Translations under genes and position numbers: made by a program
From: Hallerella sp964587155
Lineage (GTDB): Bacteria; Fibrobacterota; Fibrobacteria; Fibrobacterales; Fibrobacteraceae
Length of the DNA: 64,000 nucleotides
Assembly: GCA_964587155.1 (NCBI GenBank)
Contig: CAZPKF010000004.1
Coordinates: 87,853-151,852 of the forward strand
Direction: 5' to 3'
Notes under the pieces: generated by a model
Database searches by the model: none
Told to the model about the DNA's origin: nothing
Seen by the model: the letters and a program-made list of their open reading frames with translations, nothing else
In this document: piece after piece, positions 16,325-24,690 of the stretch
Numbering within the stretch: the stretch's first letter is position 1
Layout of the letters: each line of letters opens with the position of its first letter

Positions 16325-16350
16325 TTTGCGTTGTCCAGGAACAACGCAAA
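16325..16350. promoter_or_regulatory. Perfect inverted repeat upstream of TIGR02147 gene
   Basis: TTTGCGTTGT (16325-16334) and ACAACGCAAA (16341-16350) form a perfect 10-bp inverted repeat with a 6-nt centre, in the 80-nt gap between the PEGA gene stop and the regulator ATG. Neither strand has a T run after it, so it is a poor intrinsic terminator. An operator for the regulator or an mRNA hairpin separating the two genes are both possible. Confidence 0.5.
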
Positions 16351-16356
16351 CAAAAG

Positions 16357-17880
16357 TCAGAACGACAGAACAATTCCCGTGGCGAAAAGCCCCCCCGCCA
16401 AAACCAGAAATCCGATTCCAGAATAGCGTTCGACTTGGGAACGATCTGCATATTTGTGGTTTTCCTTGACCAAACGATTAAATCCTGCGCCATTTCCAGA
16501 GCTTGGCATGGAAAGTTCATCTTTTAAATCCCGCGCCTTATCACGATCCCTTTCAGAAAGGTATAAAAGGATCCCTCCGGCGATAGCAGGTGCAATTGCC
16601 GTTCCCAACGCCACATGTCCCCAAAAAAGACGCTTTTGAATGGAATGAAAAACACTTTGCGCTTGACGCTCTTCGGGTGTTCGGATGGAATCCAGTTGAA
16701 TTTCAATGACCGTTTTTTCAGTCGCATAGGTTTGAAATTGAATGGTAGAATCCCGGAAACCATCTTTCCAAAGGTGTAACTCCATCATACCGGGTTCTAC
16801 AGGGTGCAGCTTTTGAGGCGTTTTCCCAATGGGACGGCTGTGGGGCGTAATTTCTGCTTCATCGAATATTCTGGCTCCTGCCGGGATTGTGCGAATTTCT
16901 ACTTCCGGACGAACCCGTTTGAGTCTTAAATGGATTTTAGCCGTATCTCCGGGAATCGGCCTGATGGTCGCTTTGTTTGCCCAAAGCGTTTTTTCGACAC
17001 TCCAGAAGGCTTCAAATTCCAACTTTCCCGTATCGGCAACGGCGAATGTACAAGGCGTTTGACAAATGGCATGCTCTCCTTTCCGCGAAAGGATTGCCCC
17101 TTCGGGATCGGTTTCTACATGGATGACGCTTTTTGTCGATTTGGATTCCGGTTCTTTGTATGTGCCCTGCAATTTTTGAATCCAAATCAAGAAACGGTTG
17201 TTTGCCAGCAATTCGCTAGTTGCGTTTTTGGCGGAAACGCGCACCAGTTCCGTTTGAATTTTTTGTTGGGCAAGCAAGTAGCAATTCAAAAAAATATCCA
17301 AACTATCTTGATGAGATGCGGGCCGGATTTCGCTTGTCCAAAGGGATTTCGCACCTAAATTTTTCGCTTCTTGCACAATGCAGGGAGAATCTTTGCATTG
17401 GGGAAAATCTTCTGTGGAAATTTGTTCGGGACGTTCTCCGGATTCTTTCAAAATCGGATAAATCCAATCGCGGATACGCTCGGCTAAAGCAGAATCGATT
17501 GGACGGCGCATCACGGGAAACAGCAACGATTTTCCCGATAGATTGGGTACTCGCGAAGGAGTAACGGAATCCTCAAAAGAAGAATCGGGCAAAGAGAGTT
17601 TCTCTCTTTGGGCATTCAACATGGAATCCGCCGCAGAAAAGGAGATAGTGTTCCCAGCGGAATCTCTCCATTCCGAAACGCGGTCTTTAATGATTTTCAC
17701 TACAGTGAACGTGTCGGCGATGAAACCGCCAAAGAAAAGCGTATCGTCCGAGTTCCCCAAATATTCCGCCTTTTGAACGGCTCCAGTGACCAGTTGAATC
17801 GAAACGGGAACGCCCTTTTGGGAATCATAAGCCCAAACAAATGCGGTGCAAAAAATGAAAAAGGCAAACAGTTTTTTCAT
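16357..17880 (-). CDS. PEGA-domain envelope protein with C-terminal two-helix membrane module
   Basis: A 507-residue exported protein of unknown function. MKKLFAFFIFCTAFVWA is a signal peptide; AGGGAA precedes this ATG by 7 nt, which rules against a longer start. Residues about 115-225 resemble the TolB/LpoB-like fold seen in lipoprotein regulators (ERIRDWIYPILKESG, then SPCIVQEAKNLGAKSLW). Two PEGA-like repeats follow: VIHVETDPEGAILSRKG (about 255) and VEIRTIPAGARIF (about 325), the second ending in LWKDGFRDSTI. The C-terminus has two hydrophobic helices (about 415-437 and 485-505) around a polar loop. It is the last of five tightly packed genes and a partial paralogue of the one before it. 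Confidence 0.75.
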   Translation of the reverse strand: MKKLFAFFIFCTAFVWAYDSQKGVPVSIQLVTGAVQKAEYLGNSDDTLFFGGFIADTFTVVKIIKDRVSEWRDSAGNTISFSAADSMLNAQREKLSLPDSSFEDSVTPSRVPNLSGKSLLFPVMRRPIDSALAERIRDWIYPILKESGERPEQISTEDFPQCKDSPCIVQEAKNLGAKSLWTSEIRPASHQDSLDIFLNCYLLAQQKIQTELVRVSAKNATSELLANNRFLIWIQKLQGTYKEPESKSTKSVIHVETDPEGAILSRKGEHAICQTPCTFAVADTGKLEFEAFWSVEKTLWANKATIRPIPGDTAKIHLRLKRVRPEVEIRTIPAGARIFDEAEITPHSRPIGKTPQKLHPVEPGMMELHLWKDGFRDSTIQFQTYATEKTVIEIQLDSIRTPEERQAQSVFHSIQKRLFWGHVALGTAIAPAIAGGILLYLSERDRDKARDLKDELSMPSSGNGAGFNRLVKENHKYADRSQVERYSGIGFLVLAGGLFATGIVLSF

Positions 17881-17891
17881 GTTCAGATTCC

Positions 17892-18512
17892 CTAAAAAGT
17901 AAAAATAGCGGCAAAGGTCCAAAGGAGTGCGCCAATGCCCAACGAAACGATGGCTGCGGTGCGGAAATTTTTCCCACTTTCCTTTTTGTCGTGAAAATCA
18001 TTTTCCCATTTTTGAAAGTGATCACCATTCTGAATCACGCTGTGCTCCAAGCTTTCCTTTGCCTCATCCGCCTTGTGAAAATTCCATTCGGCAAGGCCCG
18101 CAAATGTCCCAGACAACGCAAAAGGGAGTATTCCTGAAAAGAAGAGGATTTTTCCTGTCCACTTTTTTTCGCGTTCCTGCAAAATGGACTTTTGCCATTC
18201 CATTTTGTCTAAATCAGATTCTTCTGAAAGTTCAATCCAAACAAAGTTTTTACCGGGTGCGGAAAGTTGAATGTCGATTGTCGTGTCGGCAAAACCAGGT
18301 TTGAAAAAGGTGGCGCGAATCAAAGAATCCGAGTCCGAAACGGGAATTTCTTGCGGTGTTGTGCGATTGGATTTTTGCACAAAAGATTCCGGTCTTTCGC
18401 CGATGTAAACTTCCGCATCGGACGGCCAGGTAGAAATGCGCAAAGTCTTTGTCGCAGGCGCTTCTGCAAAGAGGAGTGAACAGACGCTGAAAATCCAGAG
18501 AAAAAACTTCAT
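17892..18512 (-). CDS. Small PEGA-domain protein with two-helix membrane module
   Basis: A 206-residue protein with a signal peptide (MKFFLWIFSVCSLLFA), one PEGA-like domain (LRISTWPSDAEVYIGERPES, then FKPGFADTTIDIQL, residues about 23-82) and a C-terminal pair of hydrophobic segments (about 118-140 and 185-205) around a loop rich in Lys and His. The same loop-and-helix pattern ends the next protein in the operon, so the two are likely paralogues and may sit together in the membrane. GGAGG precedes the ATG, which overlaps the upstream stop by 4 nt. PEGA domains are surface or periplasmic beta modules; the function is unknown. Confidence 0.75.
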   Translation of the reverse strand: MKFFLWIFSVCSLLFAEAPATKTLRISTWPSDAEVYIGERPESFVQKSNRTTPQEIPVSDSDSLIRATFFKPGFADTTIDIQLSAPGKNFVWIELSEESDLDKMEWQKSILQEREKKWTGKILFFSGILPFALSGTFAGLAEWNFHKADEAKESLEHSVIQNGDHFQKWENDFHDKKESGKNFRTAAIVSLGIGALLWTFAAIFTF

Positions 18513-19858
18513 CGTTCCTCCGGATTGAATGGTCCCAGAACATCGAGGCTGTCCCCGTCAGATAAGATAGTCCATTGGACAGGGACCGCAGCATTTCCGG
18601 CGAAATCCCGTAAGAAAACAGAGACACTACAAACAAAAGAGCAGGTCGGCAAAAAGCTTAAAACGTCTCCATTAAGCGCATATTCCAGCGTATCTCTATC
18701 TTGAAGTACTAAAATGGATTGTTCAGAAACGCCTGAACCTCCGTCGTAAAGGAAAAACCGGACAGAATCCGAAAGGGCCGTTTTAGCAGAAGCAGCAACC
18801 CGATTAGGAGAAATCGAATCGTTCAAAAGCAGCGTGTCTAAAATGGAAAAAGAAGAGGCGCGCAAAGCAATCTCTTGTGAAAGGGAACCGTATTCAACAA
18901 GCCGTTTTTCCTGAACCCTGATGCGGAATGTTCCTGCTTTCAAATTTGAAAAACGGATCGTTGTCGGATTCTGATGAAAAAACGTTGAATCCAAAGTGTC
19001 TCCAGCTGCGTTCAACAAAAAGACAACGCCATCCGGACGCGTTCCTGAGGGTAAAAATTTATACCGAATGGGAACGAGGAGCGTAGAATTGTCTGTTCCC
19101 ATCAATGCGGTTGAAATGGTTCGGACAACAGAAGAATCCCTGTCGAAAGGCATTTCAGAATCGGGAATCACCGCTTTGACTGCCCAATAGAGAGAATACG
19201 AAGTATCCGAAAAGAAAGAAGTATCATTTCGAGACAAGGGGCCGCGAAGAGAAAAGGTTCCATTGCACGGAATTTCGGCAAAAGGCGAATCCCAGACCGA
19301 AGATTTTTCCATAGAAATAAAAAGGCTGCAAAGAGAGCTTTGCCACGAATTGACGCCGAAGGTTTCAACGCGGAAGAGAACTCCCGCCGAATCAAACGGA
19401 TCAATGGAATTGTCTTTGTCTTCAGGAAAAACGGCTTCAATGGAAAGAGGCGTTGTAACGTAAAGACTGAGCGTATCGTGGAGGGTATCCCCGAAAAAAT
19501 CGACCGTATGCAAAACAGCATCAAAGATCCCTGAATCAGGAAAATGTTGCGTGACCGATGAAGAGACAAAGTGTTTTCCCTGGATTTCCCAGCTGAAATT
19601 CAATACAAATTCCGACATGCGGTCATCGGGAACTGTTTCTCCGCCAACGCGAATTTCTGCAGAAAATGTACCGGATTCTCCTTGGGCTACCGCTTTATTG
19701 CGGACACTTGCAAACTGAAGCGGTGAAGAGCCGAATTGACTTTCGGGAACAAAATGGATGAACGCATTTAACCGGGGAACATCTCCAGAATCAAATCGGG
19801 AGTCGTTTCCGCATCCGATGAGCCACAGCAAAGTCAAAAGGAATAAGCCGAACTTCAT
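18509..19858 (-). CDS. Lipoprotein with Ig-like domains, member of a three-lipoprotein set
   Basis: A 449-residue predicted outer-envelope lipoprotein: MKFGLFLLTLLWLIGC is a lipobox ending in Cys16. The remainder is beta-rich, with segments that suggest Ig/PKD-like repeats: SEFVLNFSWEIQGKHF, a Ser/Asp-rich HDTLSLYV, then FPEDKDNSIDPFDSAGVLF and a carboxypeptidase-regulatory-like GTRPDGVVFLLNAAGDTLDS. The last part has SVFLRDFAGNAAVPV, typical of Ig-like folds. Domain order matches that of the next upstream gene, so the two are paralogues. ATG overlaps the neighbour's stop by 4 nt. No enzyme motif was seen; a binding or structural role is inferred. Confidence 0.7.
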   Translation of the reverse strand: MKFGLFLLTLLWLIGCGNDSRFDSGDVPRLNAFIHFVPESQFGSSPLQFASVRNKAVAQGESGTFSAEIRVGGETVPDDRMSEFVLNFSWEIQGKHFVSSSVTQHFPDSGIFDAVLHTVDFFGDTLHDTLSLYVTTPLSIEAVFPEDKDNSIDPFDSAGVLFRVETFGVNSWQSSLCSLFISMEKSSVWDSPFAEIPCNGTFSLRGPLSRNDTSFFSDTSYSLYWAVKAVIPDSEMPFDRDSSVVRTISTALMGTDNSTLLVPIRYKFLPSGTRPDGVVFLLNAAGDTLDSTFFHQNPTTIRFSNLKAGTFRIRVQEKRLVEYGSLSQEIALRASSFSILDTLLLNDSISPNRVAASAKTALSDSVRFFLYDGGSGVSEQSILVLQDRDTLEYALNGDVLSFLPTCSFVCSVSVFLRDFAGNAAVPVQWTILSDGDSLDVLGPFNPEER

Positions 19859-21396
19859 CCGGAAACTCCCAGAACGAATAAGAAAAACGCCGCTTCATAT
19901 TCCGCACCGCTTTCATAGAGAATGCGGACGCGAATCCAATTCGAATATCGGCGGAAAAGCGTTCCCGAAAACGTTCTTTGTACAGAATCCTCGCCAAGAG
20001 AAATGGCTTCGCCCTCCCAATGGCCGTCGTCATCGATATCCCAGAAAAAACGTTTTGGGGTCAAATTGGGGCAAATGTTTTTAATGGGAATTTGAATGGA
20101 AGAATCGACACGAATTTGAGCCTCCGAAAGAGTTTCAACGCAAGATTTTCCCGGAGAAACAAAAATGCTTTCGTCAAATCGGTTCCCCGCCCTATCAACA
20201 ACAGAAATGGTCAGCGGATGCCAAAGAAATGATTTTTGGGAGCTGTTCAAGAAAAGTCGTATCGTATCGCTTGAAAGTTCCAGGTCACGCCATTCCCGTC
20301 CATCGAAAACGGCGTGGATATTGGATTTGTGAATGGGTTTTCCCCCTTCTTCCAAAAAGAAGAGTAGCGTATCTTGCCACGGAATGGAATCTGTCCGGCA
20401 GAGTGTGCACGAAATTTTCGGAGGTACGGTATCTAAAACAAAAACCGCGCCAAGATCTAAAATATTCCCCGCTTGAATGGAAAAAGGAATCGTGTCACTT
20501 GTGTAATCGGGGAATTCCGTGTTGGTAATGAAAAGTTTGTAATCCGCATTGGGGAGGTTTCCCACGAAAAGATTCAAACTGTCCATGTCAACGAAAACGG
20601 AAGGCGCTTTGACATTTTCTCCATCGGAATTCAACAGGGTAATTTTCAAGGAGTCGAAAATTTCTGGAAAGGGAATTTGAATTTTTGCAAACACAGCGCC
20701 CGTCGCCGATTCCGACTTTTCAGATCTTGTCAAAAAAGAAGCTCGAATAGTTTGCTGGGATGTATTTCCAAAATCGTCCTTGGCAAAAACGCTCCAGGAA
20801 CAATTGCGGAGTGGGGGAAGTTTTTTGTCGAAGGTAAACTGCGGCGAGGACAGAATGGTGTCGATCAAGAGAAGTGAGCCGCATTTCAAGGAGAATGAAA
20901 ATTGTGTTTCGGCAAGAAGATTTTGGACGGAAGCTTTCCAGGCAAATGAAATCGGAGAATTTGGATCGATTCCACTTGTACCATCGCGAGGAATGAGAGC
21001 CTTCGTGTCCAAGACGGGTTCTGGAGCAATCCAAAGGGTGACACTGTCTTGAAGAGTGTCTGCAAAGCGGTCCAGCAACGTGAACCGGATCACATGTTTT
21101 CCCGGTTCTGTAATTTGCGTCCGATGCGAAAATTCCGAATGCGTTTTTCCCGAATCGATTTGCCAATAAAATTCCAAAATGCGAATGGAGCGAGATGGTT
21201 CTATCGCTGAAATAAAAACGACACTGTCTGTCGGAAGCAGGGTGTCTGCCTTAAGACGTGTTTTTGCAGAGTCTCCGATTCGCATCATGTATGCTTCGAC
21301 AGTAACTGTTTCGGCATCGTCCCTGTCAAAAGAAACGCTTTCCCCAGAGCAAGCGAAGAGAATCAAACAGCAAAAAGACAGGATGATTTTTTTCAT
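19855..21396 (-). CDS. Lipoprotein with Ig-like domains, paralogue of the neighbouring gene
   Basis: A 513-residue predicted lipoprotein (MKKIILSFCCLILFAC, Cys16). It shares the domain order of the 18509-19858 product: an N-terminal PKD-like part (ILEFYWQIDSGKTHSEF), a linker phrase LQDSVTLWIAPEP, a domain starting IPRDGTSGIDPNSPISFAW that resembles FPEDKDNSIDPFDS in its relative, a KITLLNSDGENV segment, and LTISVVDRAGNRFDES near the end. An extra C-terminal domain (FFWDIDDDGHWEGEAIS) looks PKD-like. Paired Cys at CTLC (about 355) could form a disulfide. The start follows GAGGATGAAGA and overlaps the previous stop. Function unknown. Confidence 0.7.
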   Translation of the reverse strand: MKKIILSFCCLILFACSGESVSFDRDDAETVTVEAYMMRIGDSAKTRLKADTLLPTDSVVFISAIEPSRSIRILEFYWQIDSGKTHSEFSHRTQITEPGKHVIRFTLLDRFADTLQDSVTLWIAPEPVLDTKALIPRDGTSGIDPNSPISFAWKASVQNLLAETQFSFSLKCGSLLLIDTILSSPQFTFDKKLPPLRNCSWSVFAKDDFGNTSQQTIRASFLTRSEKSESATGAVFAKIQIPFPEIFDSLKITLLNSDGENVKAPSVFVDMDSLNLFVGNLPNADYKLFITNTEFPDYTSDTIPFSIQAGNILDLGAVFVLDTVPPKISCTLCRTDSIPWQDTLLFFLEEGGKPIHKSNIHAVFDGREWRDLELSSDTIRLFLNSSQKSFLWHPLTISVVDRAGNRFDESIFVSPGKSCVETLSEAQIRVDSSIQIPIKNICPNLTPKRFFWDIDDDGHWEGEAISLGEDSVQRTFSGTLFRRYSNWIRVRILYESGAEYEAAFFLFVLGVSG

Positions 21397-22079
21397 TCTT
21401 CATCCTCGACGAAAAAACGGATAACGTCCGAAGAATCCGCCAACCCGTAGCTGTCCTTGACAAAAATGCGGAACGAATGCCATCCGGGATCGAATCCAGA
21501 TTGGAAAATTTCGGTCAAGGTTCCGGCAAAAAATTCCAGACTGTCAAAAACGACTGTATAAAAAAGAGAATCATCATCTACATCCGAGGCAGAATAAGAG
21601 AAGAAGAACGCTTCGGTTGCGTTTCCCCGGAGCGTATCGCCTTCGGCGGGGACAGCGTGCGAATCCATGACTGGTGCCGTGTCAAAAAGGAAAGAAATCG
21701 GAATGGAAAGGCGATTTCCCATCGTGTCAAAAATCAACAGCGAATCGGGCACACAAGAAGCATCCGTAGAAAATCGAGGAGCTTGCGATAAAATTTTTTT
21801 AGACGCTTGAATCCATCGGAATTTCAAATCGTCTTTGAATTCGGATACGTGAACATCCAGCAAAAAAGAATCCGACGGCGAAACTTGCAATGGCTGAACA
21901 CAGGTAGAATCGCGTTGAACGGCGCAAATGGAGACCGTCGGCGTCCGATTAAAAATTTCCGGAGCATCTGGGGTTTCGAGACAGGCGAAAAAAAAGAAAG
22001 GGAAAAATGCCGATAAAATTTTCCAAACGGATTGACGTTTGTTTTTGAAAAAATCCGTTGTTTTTTTGACGGCGGGCAT
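21393..22079 (-). CDS. Small lipoprotein, first gene of the lipoprotein/PEGA operon
   Basis: A 228-residue protein with a basic N-terminus (PAVKKTTDFFKNKR), a hydrophobic stretch ending FFPFFFFAC (lipobox-like, Cys33), then a beta-rich body. PVMDSHAVPAEGDTLRG and FFFSYSASDVDDDSLFYTV look like cadherin/Ig-type repeats, and the closing SFRIFVKDSYGLADSSD repeats the fold seen in the two larger lipoproteins downstream. No ribosome site is visible; a TATTTT box ends 6 nt before the ATG, so a leaderless transcript is possible even though nth ends only 31 nt upstream. Function unknown. Confidence 0.65.
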   Translation of the reverse strand: MPAVKKTTDFFKNKRQSVWKILSAFFPFFFFACLETPDAPEIFNRTPTVSICAVQRDSTCVQPLQVSPSDSFLLDVHVSEFKDDLKFRWIQASKKILSQAPRFSTDASCVPDSLLIFDTMGNRLSIPISFLFDTAPVMDSHAVPAEGDTLRGNATEAFFFSYSASDVDDDSLFYTVVFDSLEFFAGTLTEIFQSGFDPGWHSFRIFVKDSYGLADSSDVIRFFVEDEE

Positions 22080-22110
22080 AGTTGTAAAATAGACAAAAAA
22101 TGAAGAAAAA

Positions 22111-22767
22111 TCAGAGGGAACGTTTGGATTTTATGTTGACGCCTTCACGGCAACCGATTTGTTTGCAAATGGGACATTGTTCGGGGTGATGCCCGCGGGC
22201 TTTGCAAAATTCTCTGCCAAAATAAATGAATTGCAAGTGGCGGCGATTCCATTCCGGCTTGGGAAACAGCTTTTTCAAATCGCATTCCGTTTGAACGACG
22301 CTTTTTCCGTTCGAAAGCCCCCATCGCAAGGCTAAACGGTGAATGTGCGTGTCTACAGGGAACGCAGGAATTCCGAACGCTTGACTCATCAACACGCTAG
22401 CAGTCTTGTGACCGACTCCCGGAAGACTTTCTAGATCGGCAAATGTTTGGGGAACGCACCCATTGTAACGTTCCAACAAAAGACGGGAAAGCGCAGAAAT
22501 ATGACGGCTCTTGGCGGGAGCGAGTCCGCAGGGGCGTATGAGGTCTTCAATTTTCGAAGTGGGAATTCGAACCATTTTTTCGGGGGAATCCGCCAGGGCA
22601 AATAGTTCCGGAGTCGTCGCGTTCACCCGTTTGTCTGTACATTGAGCACTCAAGAGGACGGCGACGAGGAACGTAAAAGGATTTGAAAAATGTAATGGTA
22701 TCGCGGGGGCGGGATAAAGTTCATCCAGTTTTTTTCCGACGAAATCGGCTCTCGCTTTTTTGTCCAC
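22111..22767 (-). CDS. nth: Endonuclease III
   Basis: A DNA glycosylase/AP lyase that removes oxidised pyrimidines. The 218-residue protein has the helix-hairpin-helix with catalytic Lys (LPGVGHKTA, about 114-122) and the catalytic Asp in VDTHIHRLALRWG (about 138). The C-terminal [4Fe-4S] Cys set reads C-x9-C-x2-C-x4-C (from CKARGHHPEQC), with a longer first spacing than the C-x6 of the E. coli enzyme. The start is GTG with AGAGG 7 nt upstream. It lies 11 nt after cysE and just before the lipoprotein operon, so all may be co-transcribed. Confidence 0.95.
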   Translation of the reverse strand: MDKKARADFVGKKLDELYPAPAIPLHFSNPFTFLVAVLLSAQCTDKRVNATTPELFALADSPEKMVRIPTSKIEDLIRPCGLAPAKSRHISALSRLLLERYNGCVPQTFADLESLPGVGHKTASVLMSQAFGIPAFPVDTHIHRLALRWGLSNGKSVVQTECDLKKLFPKPEWNRRHLQFIYFGREFCKARGHHPEQCPICKQIGCREGVNIKSKRSL

Positions 22768-22778
22768 GGAGAAACCTC

Positions 22779-23603
22779 TTATTTGGAACGGGAACAGTTT
22801 CTGTCGCGGGTAAAATCCTGTTGCATTTCAAGGCTAGGCAAGGCTGTGTCCGGATGCCCGACTTTGACGGCGGGAACCCCGGCTACAGTAACATGAGGCG
22901 GAACGTCTTCTAAAACGACAGCTCCAGCGCCAACTTTAGAACCTCTTCCTATGTGGATGTTTCCCAGTAATTGCGCATTTGCTCCGAGCATAACGCCATC
23001 GCCAATTTTGGGGTGGCGGTCTCCGGTCTCGTTTCCTGTTCCGCCCAAGGTGACTCCGTGCAAGATGGAAACATTATTCCCAATTTTTGCAGTTTCTCCG
23101 ACAACGAGTCCTGTCGCATGGTCTAGCAGAATCCCACGACCAATTTTTGCAGCAGGATGAATATCCACGGCGAATTTTTGACTGATCAGGCTTTGCAGCA
23201 TTTCTGCGAGAAAATGCCTGTCGGCTTTCCATAAGGCGTGGGCGACCCGATACGCCTGAATGGACTGATATCCTTTGAAAAAAAGAAGCGGTTCCAGTGG
23301 GGATTTGCAGGCGGGATCTCGTTCCAATGTCGCTTGGAGATCTGCTGCGGAATCTTCGACAAGGGAAGGATTTTCGCGGTAAGTCGATAAAAAGAGAATT
23401 TCCAACTGAGTCCGGCTCAAAAGGGAAGAGGCCAGTTTCCGGGACAGGGTGACGGCGAGAACTTCTGCAAAGGAACTGCGGAATACTATTTGTTCGTCTA
23501 AAACAGATTTGAGCAAAGGCTCTTTGGAAGAAAGATTTAGAGCCGCAGTGACAAGCGCAGAAAAAAGTTCTTTTGTTGTTTTGCCGTTTTCCTTGATGGG
23601 CAT
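22779..23603 (-). CDS. cysE: Serine O-acetyltransferase
   Basis: This enzyme acetylates serine with acetyl-CoA to make O-acetylserine, the cysteine precursor. The 274-residue protein has an N-terminal helical region and a C-terminal left-handed beta-helix of hexapeptide repeats. The catalytic segments are DHATGLVVGE (about 185), LHGVTLGGTG and DRHPKIGDGV, followed by AGVPAVKVG near the end. The ATG at 23603 has GGAG 7 nt upstream, so an in-frame extension to 23654 is rejected. It heads a minus-strand run with nth. No cysK is nearby. Confidence 0.94.
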   Translation of the reverse strand: MPIKENGKTTKELFSALVTAALNLSSKEPLLKSVLDEQIVFRSSFAEVLAVTLSRKLASSLLSRTQLEILFLSTYRENPSLVEDSAADLQATLERDPACKSPLEPLLFFKGYQSIQAYRVAHALWKADRHFLAEMLQSLISQKFAVDIHPAAKIGRGILLDHATGLVVGETAKIGNNVSILHGVTLGGTGNETGDRHPKIGDGVMLGANAQLLGNIHIGRGSKVGAGAVVLEDVPPHVTVAGVPAVKVGHPDTALPSLEMQQDFTRDRNCSRSK

Positions 23604-24174
23604 TCTGGTCTCCGAAATTTTTACATAATGTAGAAAAACAAGAAGAATGATCACCGAAACACTTAGCCGCTCTTTCGAGTTTGCGTATTTTTAAAGAAAT
23701 GGAGTGAATTTTCAAATCGTTTTTTGTCGTTTATTAAAAAGTAAAGGAAGATCCGCCCTTTGGGCGGACCTTCCAGCTGCTCCCCTCGACAATTATAAAA
23801 TAGCATTCGAAATTGCCAAATCCTGTCAAAAAAATGTTTTTGAAAAAAAATTGAGAGTCTATCCTTTTTTGAATAAGGTTCTATGTAACGCTTCAGCAGT
23901 TCAATGAGTTAAAACCGTTTCGTTCGACAAATGCGTTTACACTCCGCAAACAGAAATTCCCTTTCGCAGATAAACGTTTCTTTTGAAAGAAGTCCACTCT
24001 TCACAAAAACAGTCCGCTTTAGCCGTTGAAACCGTGCAAAAATTCCCCAATTACTGAAAAGGATTCCGTTTGAAACCCCATCCAGGAAAGTTCTTAAGTC
24101 TTAGAACCTAGCCGTCACTTCACAACCCAAAGTCCACCCTCCAACTCCTAATTTCTAATTCCGCATTCCCAATT
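23604..24174. other. Gene-free region upstream of cysE and downstream of skp
   Basis: About 570 bp without a convincing gene. It holds the cysE promoter area, one strong hairpin (23746-23774) and, at about 24105-24178, a low-complexity stretch of C- and T-rich short words (CTAATTTCTAATTCC) next to the skp stop. Codon-like structure and ribosome sites are absent on both strands. A small RNA cannot be excluded. Confidence 0.55.
23746..23774 (-). terminator. Strong hairpin, likely terminator of the bamA-skp transcript
   Basis: GGAAGATCCGCCC (23746-23758) pairs with GGGCGGACCTTCC (23762-23774), 13 bp with one mismatch and a 3-nt loop. On the minus strand it is followed by TTTACTTTTTAA, which suits an intrinsic terminator for transcription arriving from skp, though it lies 400 nt past that stop. 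Confidence 0.65.
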
Positions 24175-24690
24175 TCACCGAGAATTCAAATAGTCAAGAA
24201 CTTTTTTGGTCAAATCGTTTTCATCTTTCCAGAACAAAACAGAACCTGTCGCACGGTCAATCACCATGTCATAGCCTTCTTGCAGGGCGATTTCTGTCAC
24301 CGCTTTTTTGATAAGGGAAATAATCGGAGCACTGACCTTTTCATTTTCCGTAATTAATTCCCCTGAACGCCCGTAAACCCGATCGATAAACTCTTTCAGT
24401 TCCGTATTTTTCTTGGCGTAATCCCCTTCCAGTTCCTTGCGTTTTTCATCTGAAAGCATCAAAGATTGTTTGTCGAGTTTCTCTTTGATGGCTGCCAGTT
24501 CCTTTTGAAGAAGGTTCGCCTGTTGTTCCCATTTCGCCACTTGGCGATCGTATTCTTCTTGAGCCTTCTTGGTTCCTTTGTAGCCTTCGAAGATAATCTT
24601 GGAATCCACATGCGCCACGCGCAAACCATCTTCTGCAAAGGCAAAAACGCCCAATGAAAGCAGAACAAAAATCAGAGACTTTATACGCAT
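24175..24690 (-). CDS. skp: Periplasmic chaperone Skp/OmpH
   Basis: A holdase that keeps unfolded outer-membrane proteins soluble on the way to BamA. The 171-residue protein has a signal peptide (MRIKSLIFVLLSLGVFAFA), the Skp opening RVAHVDSKIIFEGYKG (about 24-39), a long charged coiled-coil with KWEQQANLLQKELAAIKEKL (about 52-71), and the closing beta-segment YDMVIDRATGSVLFW (about 140-155). Its ATG overlaps the bamA stop by 1 nt (TGATG), the common bamA-skp order. Confidence 0.92.
   Translation of the reverse strand: MRIKSLIFVLLSLGVFAFAEDGLRVAHVDSKIIFEGYKGTKKAQEEYDRQVAKWEQQANLLQKELAAIKEKLDKQSLMLSDEKRKELEGDYAKKNTELKEFIDRVYGRSGELITENEKVSAPIISLIKKAVTEIALQEGYDMVIDRATGSVLFWKDENDLTKKVLDYLNSR

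Noticed and set aside
23746..23774. Riboswitch or T-box upstream of cysE
   Set aside because: The hairpin lies upstream of the gene's likely promoter, and its T tract is on the minus strand on the far side from cysE, facing away from that use. No T-box or S-box motifs were seen.
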